Assembly: GCF_018406605.1 (NCBI RefSeq)
Contig: NZ_AP024545.1
Coordinates: forward strand, 62,001-126,000
Source: Noviluteimonas caseinilytica
Lineage (GTDB): Bacteria > Pseudomonadota > Gammaproteobacteria > Xanthomonadales > Xanthomonadaceae
Reading direction: 5' to 3'
DNA: 64,000 bases
In this document: positions 17,683 to 28,897 of the stretch, one piece after another
How positions within the stretch are numbered: the first letter of the stretch is position 1
Layout: each line of letters begins with the position of its first letter
Notes under the pieces: generated by a model
Database searches by the model: none
What the model saw: the letters and a program-made list of their open reading frames with translations, nothing else
What the model was told of the DNA's origin: nothing
Program-made: the position numbers and the translations under genes

Positions 17683-17919
17683 CTAGTGCGACGAACACCC
17701 GTCGCAGCCCGTGTCGCACCCCGCGCCGCCTGCCATCGCAGCCGGCGCGATCCACTTCCCCACTTTCCGCAACCACGCCGGGCGCGTGTCGCGCAGCAGC
17801 GGCAACGCGCACGCGATGCGCATGCGGCGCACGCCCTGCGGCCATTGTTTCTGCAGCACGAACGCCGCACTGGCGAGGCACGCCAGCGCGATCACGACGT
17901 ATTGCAGCACCAGCGCCAT
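17683..17919 (-). CDS. Small membrane protein with Cys-rich tail, FeoB-associated (DUF6587-like)
   Basis: A 78-residue protein with one N-terminal transmembrane segment (ALVLQYVVIALACLASAAF) and a cysteine-containing C-terminus, GCDTGCDGCSSH. It begins one base before the end of feoB (TGATG). Small Cys-rich membrane proteins after feoB are common in proteobacteria and are thought to help FeoB, perhaps by handling Fe(II) or an iron-sulfur cluster; the role is not proven. The family name is from memory. Confidence 0.75.
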   Translation of the reverse strand: MALVLQYVVIALACLASAAFVLQKQWPQGVRRMRIACALPLLRDTRPAWLRKVGKWIAPAAMAGGAGCDTGCDGCSSH

Positions 17920-19760
17920 CAGCCGGCTCCCATCGCCACGGCCACCTGGTAGGTGACCAGCGACGCGACGTACGCCAGCGCGAACAGATAGCCCGCGCTG
18001 ATCGCCACGTGCTTCCAGGATCCGGTTTCGCGCTTGATCGTCGCGAGCGTGGACAGGCACTGCGGCGCGTAGATGTACCAGACGAGCAAGGACAGGCCGG
18101 TGGCGATCGACCACCCGCTCTGGATCAGCGGCGACAACGCATGCGCCGCGGCCGCATCATCCACCGAGGACAGCGCATAGACCGTGGCGAGCGACGACAC
18201 CGCGACTTCGCGCGCCGCCATGCCCGGGATCAGCGCGATGCAGATCTGCCAGTTGAAGCCCACCGGCGCGAACACGAACGTCATCGCGTGCCCGATGCGC
18301 CCCGCGAAACTCTGCGTGACGTCACCGCCGCCGTTCGGGAAATACAGCAGCACCCACAGCAGGATCGTCAGCGCGAGGATGATCCCGCCCACGCGCTTGA
18401 GGAAGATCATCGCGCGCTCCCACAGGCCCAGCGCCAGGTCGCGCGGATGCGGCATGCGGTACGACGGCAGTTCGAGCAGCAAGGGATGTTCGGACTTGTC
18501 GCGGCGCCACTTCTTCATCACCCACGCCACCGCCAGCGCACTGACGATGCCCGCCGCGTACAGCGCGAACAACACCAGCCCCTGCAAGTTGAACCAGCCC
18601 ACCTTCTGCGCAGGAATGAAGGCGCCGATCAGCAGCGCATACACCGGCAAGCGCGCCGAACACGTCATCAGCGGCGCGACGATGATCGTCGCCAGGCGGT
18701 CGCGCGGATCCTGGATCGAACGCGTCGCCATGATCCCGGGGATCGCGCACGCGAACGACGACAGCAACGGAATGAACGAGCGCCCCGACAAGCCCGCCGA
18801 CGCCATCATGCGATCCAGCAGGAACGCCGCGCGCGGCAGGTAACCCGATTCCTCCAGCGCGAGGATGAAGGCGAACAGCACCAGGATCTGCGGCAGGAAC
18901 ACGATCACGCCGCCGACACCGGAAATGATGCCGTCCACGAGCAGGCTGTTGAGCGGCCCCGGCGGCAACGCGGCCGCGGTCCATGCCCCCAACGCCGACG
19001 AGCCGGCATCGATGAGGTCCATCACCGGCTTGGCCCACGCATACACGGCCTGGAAGATCAGGAACATCACCACGCCCAGCGCGAGCAAGCCGAACACGGG
19101 ATGCAGCAGCCAGCGATCCAGCGCGTCGTCGATCTCCGCCGTGCGCCGCGGCATCGTCACCGCGAGCGCCAGCAGGCGACGGGTTTCTGCGTGCAGCGCC
19201 TCGGGATCGGCAAGTTGCGCCGCGTGCGGCGCCTGCGCCGCCGGCGACATGCGGTCCAGGCTCGCGACCAGTTCGCGCGCGCCATCGCGGCGCACGGCGA
19301 TCGTCGGCACCACCGGCACGCCGAGTTCGCGCTCCAGCGCGCCCAAATCCACTTCGATGCCGCGACGCCTGGCCGCATCCATCATGTTGACCGCGAGCAC
19401 CATCGGCCGGCCGAGCGCGCGCACTTCCAGCGCGAAGCGCAGGTGCAATCGCAGGTTGGTCGCATCGACGACGCACACGATGACGTCCGGCGCCGCTTCG
19501 CCCGGATAGAAGCCGCGGCACAGGTCGCGCGTGATCGCTTCGTCCAGGCTCGCCGCATGCAGGCTGTACGCGCCCGGCAGATCCAGCAGCGCGTAATGGC
19601 GGCCGGACGGCGCGAGGAAGCGCCCTTCCTTGCGTTCCACCGTCACGCCCGCGTAGTTGGCCACCTTCTGCCGGCTGCCCGTCAGCAGGTTGAACAGCGC
19701 CGTCTTCCCGCAGTTGGGATTGCCGACCAGCGCGACGCGCAGGGTCTCCGTGGCGCTCAT
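17919..19760 (-). CDS. feoB: Ferrous iron transporter FeoB
   Basis: Inner-membrane Fe(II) importer. The 613-residue protein has an N-terminal G domain (G1 GNPNCGKT near residue 13, G3 DLPGAY, G4-like NMMD) and a helical GDI-like linker. The membrane part, from about residue 225, has the two Gate motifs: IPLLSSFACAIPGIMATRSI, with the conserved cysteine, and a second near IPGMAAREVAVSSLATVY. It is somewhat shorter than E. coli FeoB (773 aa), mostly in the linker and C-terminus. It lies between feoA (4-base overlap) and a small Cys-rich membrane protein. A Fur box ahead of feoA indicates repression by iron. Confidence 0.95.
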   Translation of the reverse strand: MSATETLRVALVGNPNCGKTALFNLLTGSRQKVANYAGVTVERKEGRFLAPSGRHYALLDLPGAYSLHAASLDEAITRDLCRGFYPGEAAPDVIVCVVDATNLRLHLRFALEVRALGRPMVLAVNMMDAARRRGIEVDLGALERELGVPVVPTIAVRRDGARELVASLDRMSPAAQAPHAAQLADPEALHAETRRLLALAVTMPRRTAEIDDALDRWLLHPVFGLLALGVVMFLIFQAVYAWAKPVMDLIDAGSSALGAWTAAALPPGPLNSLLVDGIISGVGGVIVFLPQILVLFAFILALEESGYLPRAAFLLDRMMASAGLSGRSFIPLLSSFACAIPGIMATRSIQDPRDRLATIIVAPLMTCSARLPVYALLIGAFIPAQKVGWFNLQGLVLFALYAAGIVSALAVAWVMKKWRRDKSEHPLLLELPSYRMPHPRDLALGLWERAMIFLKRVGGIILALTILLWVLLYFPNGGGDVTQSFAGRIGHAMTFVFAPVGFNWQICIALIPGMAAREVAVSSLATVYALSSVDDAAAAHALSPLIQSGWSIATGLSLLVWYIYAPQCLSTLATIKRETGSWKHVAISAGYLFALAYVASLVTYQVAVAMGAG

Positions 19761-20002
19761 GCGATCGCTTCGCGACGGATGAGCACGCGATCGGCTTCGG
19801 TGCGGCGCAACGCGAAGCGCGTGAAGCCGATCTGCACCAGCAGCGGTTCCGCACCGACGGGACCGGCAGCGATCACTTCCACCGCTTCGCCCGCGACGAA
19901 GCCGAGTTCGCGCAAGCGGCGCGCGATGGCGTCGTTGGGCATGTGGTCTTCGACGCGCTCGACGGCGGCGGCGATGCGGCGCGGAAGGTCGGTGAGCCTC
20001 AC
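19757..20002 (-). CDS. feoA: Ferrous iron transport protein A
   Basis: An 81-residue SH3-like FeoA that binds and modulates FeoB. It contains the family pattern ARRLRELGFVAGEAVEVIAAGP followed by a beta-hairpin ending RTEADRVLIRREAIA. The start is a GTG at 20000-20002, with an AGGAA 11-15 bases upstream; no ATG fits the family length. It is the first gene of feoAB-orf78. The Fur box at 20033-20049 lies just upstream, and the divergent gene is the enoyl-CoA hydratase at 20106. Confidence 0.88.
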   Translation of the reverse strand: MRLTDLPRRIAAAVERVEDHMPNDAIARRLRELGFVAGEAVEVIAAGPVGAEPLLVQIGFTRFALRRTEADRVLIRREAIA

Positions 20003-20032
20003 GGGAGGGGGTTCCTGGGTCCGGACGGGCAA

Positions 20033-20049
20033 ATACGAATCGTTCTCAA
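20033..20049 (-). promoter_or_regulatory. Putative Fur box upstream of feoA
   Basis: Read on the minus strand, TTGAGAACGATTCGTAT matches the Fur palindrome ATGAGAATCATTCTCAT at 12 of 17 positions and lies about 30 bases before the feoA start codon. Position and target make iron repression very likely. It is in the divergent promoter region and could also touch the liuC promoter. Confidence 0.65.
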
Positions 20050-20105
20050 GAATAGCACCGTGGCGGCCGGCTATCATTCGGGCCTTCCCTATTCCTGGTG
20101 GCGCG

Positions 20106-20893
20106 ATGGCCGATTCCCTGCAGGTCCTCCACGAAGGGCCCCTCGCCCGCGTGCGCCTGGCCCGGCCCCAGCTCCACAACGCCTTCGATGCGGACCTGAT
20201 CGCGGCCCTGACGGCGGCGTTCGAAGCGCTCGGCCGCGACCCCGCCACCCGCGTCGTCGTGCTGGAAGGCGAAGGCCCATCCTTCTCCGCGGGTGCGGAC
20301 CTGAACTGGATGCGCGGCATGGCCGCCGCGGGCGAAGACGAAAACCGCGAAGACTCGCTCCGCCTCGCGCAGCTCATGCGCACGCTCGACACCCTCCCGA
20401 AACCCACGATCGCCCGCGTGCAGGGCGCGGCCTTCGGCGGCGGCGTCGGCCTGGTCGCCTGCTGCGACATCGCCATCGGCACGCGCAACGCGACCTTCGG
20501 TCTCACCGAAGCCCGCCTGGGCCTGTTGCCCGCGGTGATCTCGCCCTACGTCATCAATGCAATCGGCGCGCGCCAGGCGCGGCGCTGGTTCGCCACCGCC
20601 GAACGCTTCGACGCCGCCGAAGCGCATCGCATCGGCCTGCTGCACCAGCTCGTCGACGATCAGACCGCGCTCGACAACGCCGTGAAGCAACAAGTCGACC
20701 TGCTGCTGCAGGCCGGCCCGATCGCCGCCGCGACCGCGAAAGCCCTCGTGCAACGCGTCGCGCACCACCACGACGCCGACACCCTCGACGCCGACAACGC
20801 CCGCCTGATCGCCGCGTTGCGCGTTTCGCCCGAAGGCCAGGAAGGCCTCGCCGCATTCCTCGACAAGCGCCGCCCCGCCTGGACGGAAACCCG

Positions 20894-20897
<4 letters not shown>
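20106..20897 (+). CDS. liuC: Enoyl-CoA hydratase, probable 3-methylglutaconyl-CoA hydratase
   Basis: Crotonase-fold hydratase of 263 residues. The oxyanion-hole segments are visible as SFSAGADLNWM (about residues 59-69) and the GAAFGGGVGL loop (about residue 105), and the catalytic-glutamate region as FGLTEARLGLLPAVISPYV. SAGADLNWMR and the absence of a C-terminal dehydrogenase part match 3-methylglutaconyl-CoA hydratases. The context decides it: the stop overlaps the biotin-carrying methylcrotonyl-CoA carboxylase start (ATGA), and HMG-CoA lyase follows. The product would be HMG-CoA. Confidence 0.9.
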
Positions 20898-22918
<2,021 letters not shown>

Positions 22919-22920
22919 CC

Positions 22921-23820
22921 ATGGCCGCCGACGATTTCGTGCGCATCGTGGAAGTCGGGCCGCGCGACGGCCTGCAGAACGAAAAGACGCTCGTCCCCAC
23001 GCCCGCGAAGATCGAACTGATCGATCGCCTCACCGCGACCGGCCTGTCCAGCATCGAAGCCACCAGCTTCGTCAGCCCCAGGTGGGTGCCGCAGCTCGCC
23101 GATGCCGCCGAGGTGTTCGCCGGCATCCATCGCAAGCCGGGCGTGCACTACCCCGTGCTCGTGCCGAACGAACAAGGCTACGACCGCGCGCGCGCCGTCG
23201 GTGCGGCGGAAGTCGCGGTGTTCACCGCCGCCTCCGAAGCCTTCAACAAGAAGAACATCAACGCCACGATCGACGAATCGATCGAACGCTTCCGCCCCGT
23301 CGTCGAACGCGCCAACGCCGACGGCGTGAAAGTGCGCGGCTACGTGTCCACCGTGCTCGGTTGCCCGTACCAGGGCGAGGTGCCGGTCGCGGACGTCGTG
23401 CGCGTGGCGCAACGCATGCACGCGCTGGGCTGCTACGAGATCTCGCTGGGCGACACCATCGGCGTCGGCACGCCGGCGAAGGCGCGCGCGATGTTGCGCG
23501 CCGTCGCGAGCGAAGTGCCGATGGCCGCGCTCGCCGTGCATTTCCACGACACCTACGGCCAGGCGCTGCCCAACCTGCTCGCGTGCCTGGAAGAAGGCGT
23601 GCGCGTCGCCGATGCGTCGGTCTCCGGCACCGGCGGGTGTCCCTACGCAAAGGGCGCCAGCGGCAACGTCGCCACCGAAGACGTCGTGTACATGCTGCAC
23701 GGCATGGGCCTGCGCACGGGCGTGGACCTCGACAAGCTCGTCGACACGGGCCGCTGGCTCGCCGCACTTCTCGGCCGCGCGACCGGCAGCAAGGTCACGC
23801 AGGCTTCGGCCGCGGCGTGA
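22921..23820 (+). CDS. liuE: Hydroxymethylglutaryl-CoA lyase
   Basis: Cleaves HMG-CoA into acetoacetate and acetyl-CoA, the last step of leucine degradation. The 299-residue TIM-barrel protein shows VEVGPRDGLQNEK at the N-terminus, with the catalytic R-D pair and metal ligand; the HFHDTYGQ histidines; and the glycine-rich flap with the active cysteine C240 (SGTGGCPYAKGASGN). It starts two bases after the liuD stop. Its own stop overlaps the GTG of a PAS-GGDEF-EAL protein (GTGA), an unexpected coupling of metabolism with c-di-GMP signalling. Confidence 0.95.
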   Translation: MAADDFVRIVEVGPRDGLQNEKTLVPTPAKIELIDRLTATGLSSIEATSFVSPRWVPQLADAAEVFAGIHRKPGVHYPVLVPNEQGYDRARAVGAAEVAVFTAASEAFNKKNINATIDESIERFRPVVERANADGVKVRGYVSTVLGCPYQGEVPVADVVRVAQRMHALGCYEISLGDTIGVGTPAKARAMLRAVASEVPMAALAVHFHDTYGQALPNLLACLEEGVRVADASVSGTGGCPYAKGASGNVATEDVVYMLHGMGLRTGVDLDKLVDTGRWLAALLGRATGSKVTQASAAA

Positions 23821-26279
23821 GCGACGCCCACCTCCGCCGCCAGCTCGCCGAAGCGCAGGCCGCGCTGGAGGCCGAGCGCGACCGCTTCCGCGCCCTGTTC
23901 GACGCCGTCCCCGATCCGGTCAGCATCATCGGCTACGACGGCACCGTGCTCGACCTCAACAAGGCCGGCATCGCCGCGTACAAGCGCCCGCGCGAAGACA
24001 TCATCGGCCAGCCGATCGAGACGCTGAACCCCGATCTCCCGCGCGACCACCTCGCGCCCGTGCTCGAAACGCTGAGCCGCGGCGGCACGTACGTGGTGGA
24101 AGTCACCAACATGCGCGCCGACGGCACCCGCTTCCCGGTGGAAGTGCACTCGGCGGGTTACGTCGACGAAGGCCAGCAGCGCATCGTCGCGGTCGCCCGC
24201 GACCTCAGCGGCCGCCATGAAGCGGAACTGCGTTACCGCGAACTGATGGAAGTGATCGACAAGGGCATTCTGGTGCGCAACGCCGAAGGCCACGTCACTT
24301 ACGCCAACCCCGCCGCGATGCGGATCCTGAAGATCCCGGCCGGCGCGAGCATCGACGGCGAAATGCGCCCCGAGCGCTGGCGCGTGTTCGACGAACACGG
24401 CGTGCCGTTGGCGGACCAGGAACTGCCGTCGTTCCGCGCATTGCGCACCGGCCAGCTCTCGCCGAGTCGCGTGTGCGGCTTCCTCAATCTCGAAACGCGC
24501 CGGTTGGCGTGGCTGTCGATCACCTCCGTGCCGCAGTTCGCGCCGGGCGCCGATCGCCCGCACCAGGTGCTCTCGCTGTTCTCCGATGTCACCGGCTTCA
24601 AGCGCGACGTCACGCTGTTCGACCGCGTGCAGGACCTGGCGCACATCGGCGGCTGGGAATGGGATGCCGTCAGCGACCACGTCTACCTCACCAACGAAGC
24701 GCAGCGCGTGCTCGGCCTGGATCGCGCCACCGGCAACATGGTGCAGCTGCAATCGCGCCTGCGCGATCCCGAACGCAAGCGCTTCCAGGAAGCGCTGGCG
24801 CGCGCGGTGGAGCACGGCGAAAGCTTCGAGCTCGACCTGCAGGGCATCCGCGCCGACGGCCACACGTTGTGGGTGCGCATCATCGGCGAGAGCGAGCGCC
24901 ACGATCCCACCGGCACGCGCGTCAGCGGCACGCTGCAGGACATCACCGAACACCGGCAGGCGGAAGAAACGCTGCGCGTGCAGGCGCGCACCGATCCGCT
25001 GACGATGCTGCTCAACCGCGACGCGGTGCTGGAAGAACTGGAAGCGCGCCTGTCCGATCCCGCGCAGTCCGGCGTGGCGGTGCTGTACATCGACCTCGAC
25101 CGCTTCAAGGTGGTCAACGACGTGCTGGGCCACGCGGCCGGCGACCAGGTGATCGCCAACGCCGCGCGCCGCATCCAGCAGGCCGTGTCCACCGAAGGGC
25201 TGATCGCGCGCTTCGGCGGCGACGAATTCCTCGTGGTCTGCGCCACCGGCGACGACATCGGGCGCCCGCAACGCCTGGCCGCCGCGATCCTCGGCGCGTT
25301 CGGCGAAAGCTTCCGCATGGCCGGCGAGGAATTCAGCATCACCGCGAGCATCGGCATCGCGCGCGCGCCCGAACACGGCGATCGCCCGCAGGCGCTGATC
25401 CAGAACGCTGACGTGGCGATGTACGACAGCAAGCGCCGCGCGCGCAACGGCTGGCAGGATTTCAGCCAGGCGCTCGCCGAACAGCAGCAGCACCGCCTGC
25501 AGATGGAAACGCACCTGCGCCGCGCGGTGGACAACCGCGAGTTCAAGCTGGTCTACCAGCCGCAGGTGGACCTGGTGTCGGGCCGCACCGTCGGCGCCGA
25601 AGCGCTGATCCGCTGGCGCAACGACACGCTGGGCGAAATGCGCCCGGACCATTTCATCGGGCACGCGGAAAACACCGGCGACATCGTGCGCATCGGCGGC
25701 TGGGTGCTGCGCGAAGCGTGCCAGCAGATGCGGCGCTGGCGTGACGACGGCCTGCCGATCGTGCGCATCGCGGTCAACGTCTCGTATCGCCAGTTCCTGG
25801 CCGAAGATTTGTCGGAAACCGTGGCCGAAGCGCTCGCGAGCGCCGGCCTGCCGGGCGATGCGCTGGAACTGGAATTCACCGAACGCGTGCTGATCGAGGA
25901 CGCGCCCGACACGCTGTCCACGTTCGCCGCGTTGCGCATGCTCGGCGTGGTGCTGAGCATCGACGACTTCGGCGAAGGCTACAGCGCGCTCAACTATTTG
26001 CGCCGCCTGCCGATCCACGGCTTGAAGCTGAGCCAGTTGTTCCTGCAGGGCGTGCCGCACAACGGCTCGGACGTCGCGATCTGCCAGGCCGTGGCCGGCA
26101 TCGCGCAGAGCCTCGGCCTGGGCCTCGTCGCCGAAGGCATCGAGAACGAAGCGCAGCGCCAGTTCCTCATCCGGCTGGGCGTCCACATCGGCCAGGGCTT
26201 CCTGTTCGCACCGGGCCTGGCCCCGGAAGAACTCGCCCTGCGCATCCAACGCGAACACGAGTCCACCGCACATGCCTGA
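23817..26279 (+). CDS. PAS-GGDEF-EAL cyclic di-GMP signalling protein
   Basis: An 820-residue cytoplasmic sensor with no membrane segment: a short N-terminal coiled coil, three PAS domains (about residues 22-135, 140-260 and 270-380), a diguanylate cyclase domain with intact RFGGDEF near residue 465, and a phosphodiesterase domain with GAEALIRW near 595. The EAL catalytic set looks complete: NVS asparagine, ELEFTERV glutamate, DDFGEGYSAL aspartates, the lysine of GLKLSQ and VAEGIEN. The usual LKID motif reads LKLS, so the residue after Leu is altered. Either or both activities could be live. The GTG start overlaps the HMG-CoA lyase stop, and the GNAT gene downstream overlaps by 8 bases. Confidence 0.93.
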   Translation: MSDAHLRRQLAEAQAALEAERDRFRALFDAVPDPVSIIGYDGTVLDLNKAGIAAYKRPREDIIGQPIETLNPDLPRDHLAPVLETLSRGGTYVVEVTNMRADGTRFPVEVHSAGYVDEGQQRIVAVARDLSGRHEAELRYRELMEVIDKGILVRNAEGHVTYANPAAMRILKIPAGASIDGEMRPERWRVFDEHGVPLADQELPSFRALRTGQLSPSRVCGFLNLETRRLAWLSITSVPQFAPGADRPHQVLSLFSDVTGFKRDVTLFDRVQDLAHIGGWEWDAVSDHVYLTNEAQRVLGLDRATGNMVQLQSRLRDPERKRFQEALARAVEHGESFELDLQGIRADGHTLWVRIIGESERHDPTGTRVSGTLQDITEHRQAEETLRVQARTDPLTMLLNRDAVLEELEARLSDPAQSGVAVLYIDLDRFKVVNDVLGHAAGDQVIANAARRIQQAVSTEGLIARFGGDEFLVVCATGDDIGRPQRLAAAILGAFGESFRMAGEEFSITASIGIARAPEHGDRPQALIQNADVAMYDSKRRARNGWQDFSQALAEQQQHRLQMETHLRRAVDNREFKLVYQPQVDLVSGRTVGAEALIRWRNDTLGEMRPDHFIGHAENTGDIVRIGGWVLREACQQMRRWRDDGLPIVRIAVNVSYRQFLAEDLSETVAEALASAGLPGDALELEFTERVLIEDAPDTLSTFAALRMLGVVLSIDDFGEGYSALNYLRRLPIHGLKLSQLFLQGVPHNGSDVAICQAVAGIAQSLGLGLVAEGIENEAQRQFLIRLGVHIGQGFLFAPGLAPEELALRIQREHESTAHA

Positions 26280-26781
26280 AGCCGCCCCGCACGCCACGCC
26301 CATCGTGTCCATCCGCCCCATCGAGGCGCGCGACGACGCGCGCATGGCACAGATCATCCGCACCGTGATGCCGGAGTTCGGCGCGTGCGGCGATGGCTTC
26401 GCGATCAACGATCCGGAAGTCGATTACATGACGCGCGCCTACGCGGCGCCGCGTTGCGCGTACTGGGTGGTCGAACGCAACGGGGTCGTCGAAGGCGGCG
26501 GGGGCGTCGCGCCGCTCGAAGGCGCGGAGGCGGACGTGTGCGAGTTGCGCAAGATGTATTTTCTGTCGTCGATGCGCGGCTTGGGCGCCGGCGCAATGGT
26601 GATGGAACGCGCGCTCGCCGCCGCGCGCGAGTTCGGCTTCAAGCGCTGCTACCTCGAAACGCTCACCGGCATGGACGCGGCGATGCGCCTGTACGAACGC
26701 ACCGGCTTCCGCCGCATCGACGCGCCGATGGGCGCGACGGGCCACGGCGGTTGCAACACGTTCTACCTGCTGGAGCTCTGA
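26272..26781 (+). CDS. GNAT family N-acetyltransferase
   Basis: A 169-residue acetyltransferase. The GNAT core runs from about residue 12: SIRPIEARDDARMAQIIRTV at the start, LRKMYFLSSMRGLGAGAMVM carrying the acetyl-CoA pyrophosphate loop (R-G-L-G-A-G), and the C-terminal LYERTGFRRIDAPMG. Bacterial relatives include putative amino-group acetyltransferases of unknown substrate. It overlaps the c-di-GMP gene by 8 bases and is two bases upstream of a secreted amidohydrolase, so it is in the same operon. No substrate can be read from the sequence. Confidence 0.87.
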   Translation: MPEAAPHATPIVSIRPIEARDDARMAQIIRTVMPEFGACGDGFAINDPEVDYMTRAYAAPRCAYWVVERNGVVEGGGGVAPLEGAEADVCELRKMYFLSSMRGLGAGAMVMERALAAAREFGFKRCYLETLTGMDAAMRLYERTGFRRIDAPMGATGHGGCNTFYLLEL

Positions 26782-26783
26782 CG

Positions 26784-28082
26784 ATGCGTCGCCTGCTCGG
26801 TGCCTGCCTTGCGTTGCTGGCCTTTGCCGCGAATGCGGCGGAGGCGCCGAAGCCGGCGTACGTGCTGCAACCCGATCGCGTGTGGACCGGCGAAGGCGCG
26901 GCGCATGCGGGCTGGGTGGTCGTGGTGCGGGACGGCGCGATCGTCAGCGTCGGCCCCGACACCGCGGCGATGCCCGCCGACGCCCAACGCATCGCCCTGC
27001 CCGGCACCACGCTCGTGCCCGGCCTGATCGACCTGCATTCGCACCTGTTCCTGCATCCGTACAACGAAACCTCGTGGAACGACCAGGTCCTCAAGGAACC
27101 CGAAGCCGAACGCACGTTGCGCGCCGCGCGCCATGCGCACGACACATTGCAGGCCGGCTTCACCACGCTGCGCGACCTCGGCACCGAAGGCGCGAACTTC
27201 GACGACGTCGCGATCAAGCACGCGATCGAAACGGGCCTCATCGATGGCCCGCGCCTGTTCGTCGCGACGAAGGCGATCGTCGCCACCGCGAGTTACGGCC
27301 CCGGCCCGCGCGGTTTCCGTTCCGACCTGGACCTGCCCAGCGGCGCGCAGGAAGTCAGCGGCGTCGACGCCGGCATCCGCGCGGTGCGCGAACAGGCCGG
27401 CCACGGCGCGGACTGGATCAAGCTGTACACCGACTACCGCATCGGCGCGGACGGCAGCACGCAACCCACGTTCACCGCCGCCGAACTCAAGGCGATGGTG
27501 GACGCCGCGCACCTGTCCGGCCGCCCCGTCGCCGCGCATGCGATGAGCGATGCCGGCATGCGCATGGCGATCGATGCGGGCGTGGACACGATCGAACACG
27601 GCTACCAGGGCTCGGATGCCACGTTCCGCCGCATGCGCGAACGCGGCATCGCCTGGTTGCCCACGCTCACCGCGGCCGAGGCCTACGGCGTGTACTTCGA
27701 ACACTACGTGCCCGGCACCTCGCCGCCGACGGAATCGATGCGCGATGTCGCGGCCGCCTTCGCCCGCGCGCGCAAGGCCGGCACCACGATCGCCTGCGGC
27801 AGCGACGTGGGCGTGTTCCCCCACGGCGACAACGCGCGCGAACCCGAATGGCTGGTGCGCGTGGGCATGACGCCCGTCGAAGCGCTGGCCGCCTGCACGC
27901 GCGTGGCCGCCAGGGTGCTGAAGCAGGACGGCCGCTTCGGCACCATCGCCCCCGGCCTGCGCGCGGACCTGGCCGCCTTCACCGGCGACCCCACGCAGGA
28001 CATCACGGCGCTCAAGCACCCGGTGTTCGTGATGAAGGATGGCGTGGTGGCACGCTCCCCGGGAACCGCCCCGGCCCCGTGA
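26784..28082 (+). CDS. Secreted amidohydrolase (Xaa-Pro dipeptidase-like metal hydrolase)
   Basis: A 432-residue amidohydrolase-superfamily protein with a signal peptide (RRLLGACLALLAFAANA). Metal motifs are present: the N-terminal HSH in LIDLHSHLFLHP, the lysine of DWIKLYTDY as bridging residue, the histidine of PVAAHAMSD, the histidine of TIEHGYQ and the aspartate in IACGSDVGVFPHG. Characterised relatives (Sgx9260 group) hydrolyse carboxy-terminal Pro or aliphatic dipeptides; imidazolonepropionase is more distant. It is expected to act in the periplasm. It follows the GNAT gene directly and precedes an SDR gene that has its own TAAAAT minus-10-like hexamer (28088-28093). Confidence 0.87.
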   Translation: MRRLLGACLALLAFAANAAEAPKPAYVLQPDRVWTGEGAAHAGWVVVVRDGAIVSVGPDTAAMPADAQRIALPGTTLVPGLIDLHSHLFLHPYNETSWNDQVLKEPEAERTLRAARHAHDTLQAGFTTLRDLGTEGANFDDVAIKHAIETGLIDGPRLFVATKAIVATASYGPGPRGFRSDLDLPSGAQEVSGVDAGIRAVREQAGHGADWIKLYTDYRIGADGSTQPTFTAAELKAMVDAAHLSGRPVAAHAMSDAGMRMAIDAGVDTIEHGYQGSDATFRRMRERGIAWLPTLTAAEAYGVYFEHYVPGTSPPTESMRDVAAAFARARKAGTTIACGSDVGVFPHGDNAREPEWLVRVGMTPVEALAACTRVAARVLKQDGRFGTIAPGLRADLAAFTGDPTQDITALKHPVFVMKDGVVARSPGTAPAP

Positions 28083-28122
28083 CGGGCTAAAATCGCGGCC
28101 TTTCCGCCCCCGGGATCCTCCC

Positions 28123-28893
28123 ATGCAGCTTTCCGCAACCCGCGCCATCGTCACCGGTGGCGTTTCCGGCCTCGGCTTCGCCGTCGCCCAGCACCTCGTC
28201 GCCCAGGGCGCGAAGGTCGCGTTGTTCGACGTCAACGACGAGAAAGGCGCGGCCGCCGTCGCGCAGCTGGGCGAAGGCAAGGCCCGCTTCTTCAAGACCG
28301 ACGTGAGCGACGAAGCCGGCGTGGTCGCCAACGTCGCCGCCGCGAAGGACTTCCTCGGCGGGCTCAACGTCGCGATCAACTGCGCCGGCATCCTCGGCGC
28401 GGGCCGCGTGCTCGGCAAGGAAGGCCCGATGCCGCTGTCGCAGTTCCAGACCACCGTGATGGTCAACCTCATCGGCAGCTTCAACGTCGCCAAGGCGGCC
28501 GCGCAGCTCATGCAGTCCAACGAAGCCGGCACCGACGGCGAGCGCGGCGTGATCATCAACACCGCCTCGGTCGCCGCCTACGAAGGCCAGATCGGCCAGG
28601 CCGCTTACTCCGCGTCGAAGGGCGGCGTGGTCGCCATGACGCTGCCCATGGCGCGCGAACTCGCGCGCTTCGGCATCCGCGTCATGACGATCGCCCCCGG
28701 CATCTTCTGGACGCCGATGGTCGACGGCATGCCCGAAGCGGTGCAGCAGTCGCTGGCCGCCTCCATCCCGTTCCCGTCGCGCCTGGGCAAGCCGGAGGAA
28801 TTCGCGGACCTGGTCGCGTACATCCTCGGCAACACGTACTTGAACGGCGAAACCATCCGACTCGACGGCGCCACGCGCCTCGCACCGAAGTGA
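28123..28893 (+). CDS. Short-chain dehydrogenase, HSD10-like (3-hydroxyacyl-CoA dehydrogenase type 2)
   Basis: A 256-residue classical SDR. The NAD-binding TGGVSGLG motif is near the N-terminus, NCAGI is the variant of NNAG, and the catalytic S-Y-K set is in NTASVAAYEGQIGQAAYSASKGG. The region FGIRVMTIAPGIFWTPMVDGMP is typical of type-2 3-hydroxyacyl-CoA dehydrogenases, which oxidise 2-methyl-3-hydroxybutyryl-CoA in isoleucine breakdown. The nearby leucine and thiolase genes agree with that. The 3-bp gap to efpL suggests co-transcription. Substrate assignment rests on resemblance. Confidence 0.85.
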   Translation: MQLSATRAIVTGGVSGLGFAVAQHLVAQGAKVALFDVNDEKGAAAVAQLGEGKARFFKTDVSDEAGVVANVAAAKDFLGGLNVAINCAGILGAGRVLGKEGPMPLSQFQTTVMVNLIGSFNVAKAAAQLMQSNEAGTDGERGVIINTASVAAYEGQIGQAAYSASKGGVVAMTLPMARELARFGIRVMTIAPGIFWTPMVDGMPEAVQQSLAASIPFPSRLGKPEEFADLVAYILGNTYLNGETIRLDGATRLAPK

Positions 28894-28897
28894 TCCC

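Noticed and set aside
18009..20105. Very long plus-strand frame running through feoB into liuC
   Set aside because: Only the last 263 codons (20106-20897) resemble a protein family; the rest is antisense to feoAB.
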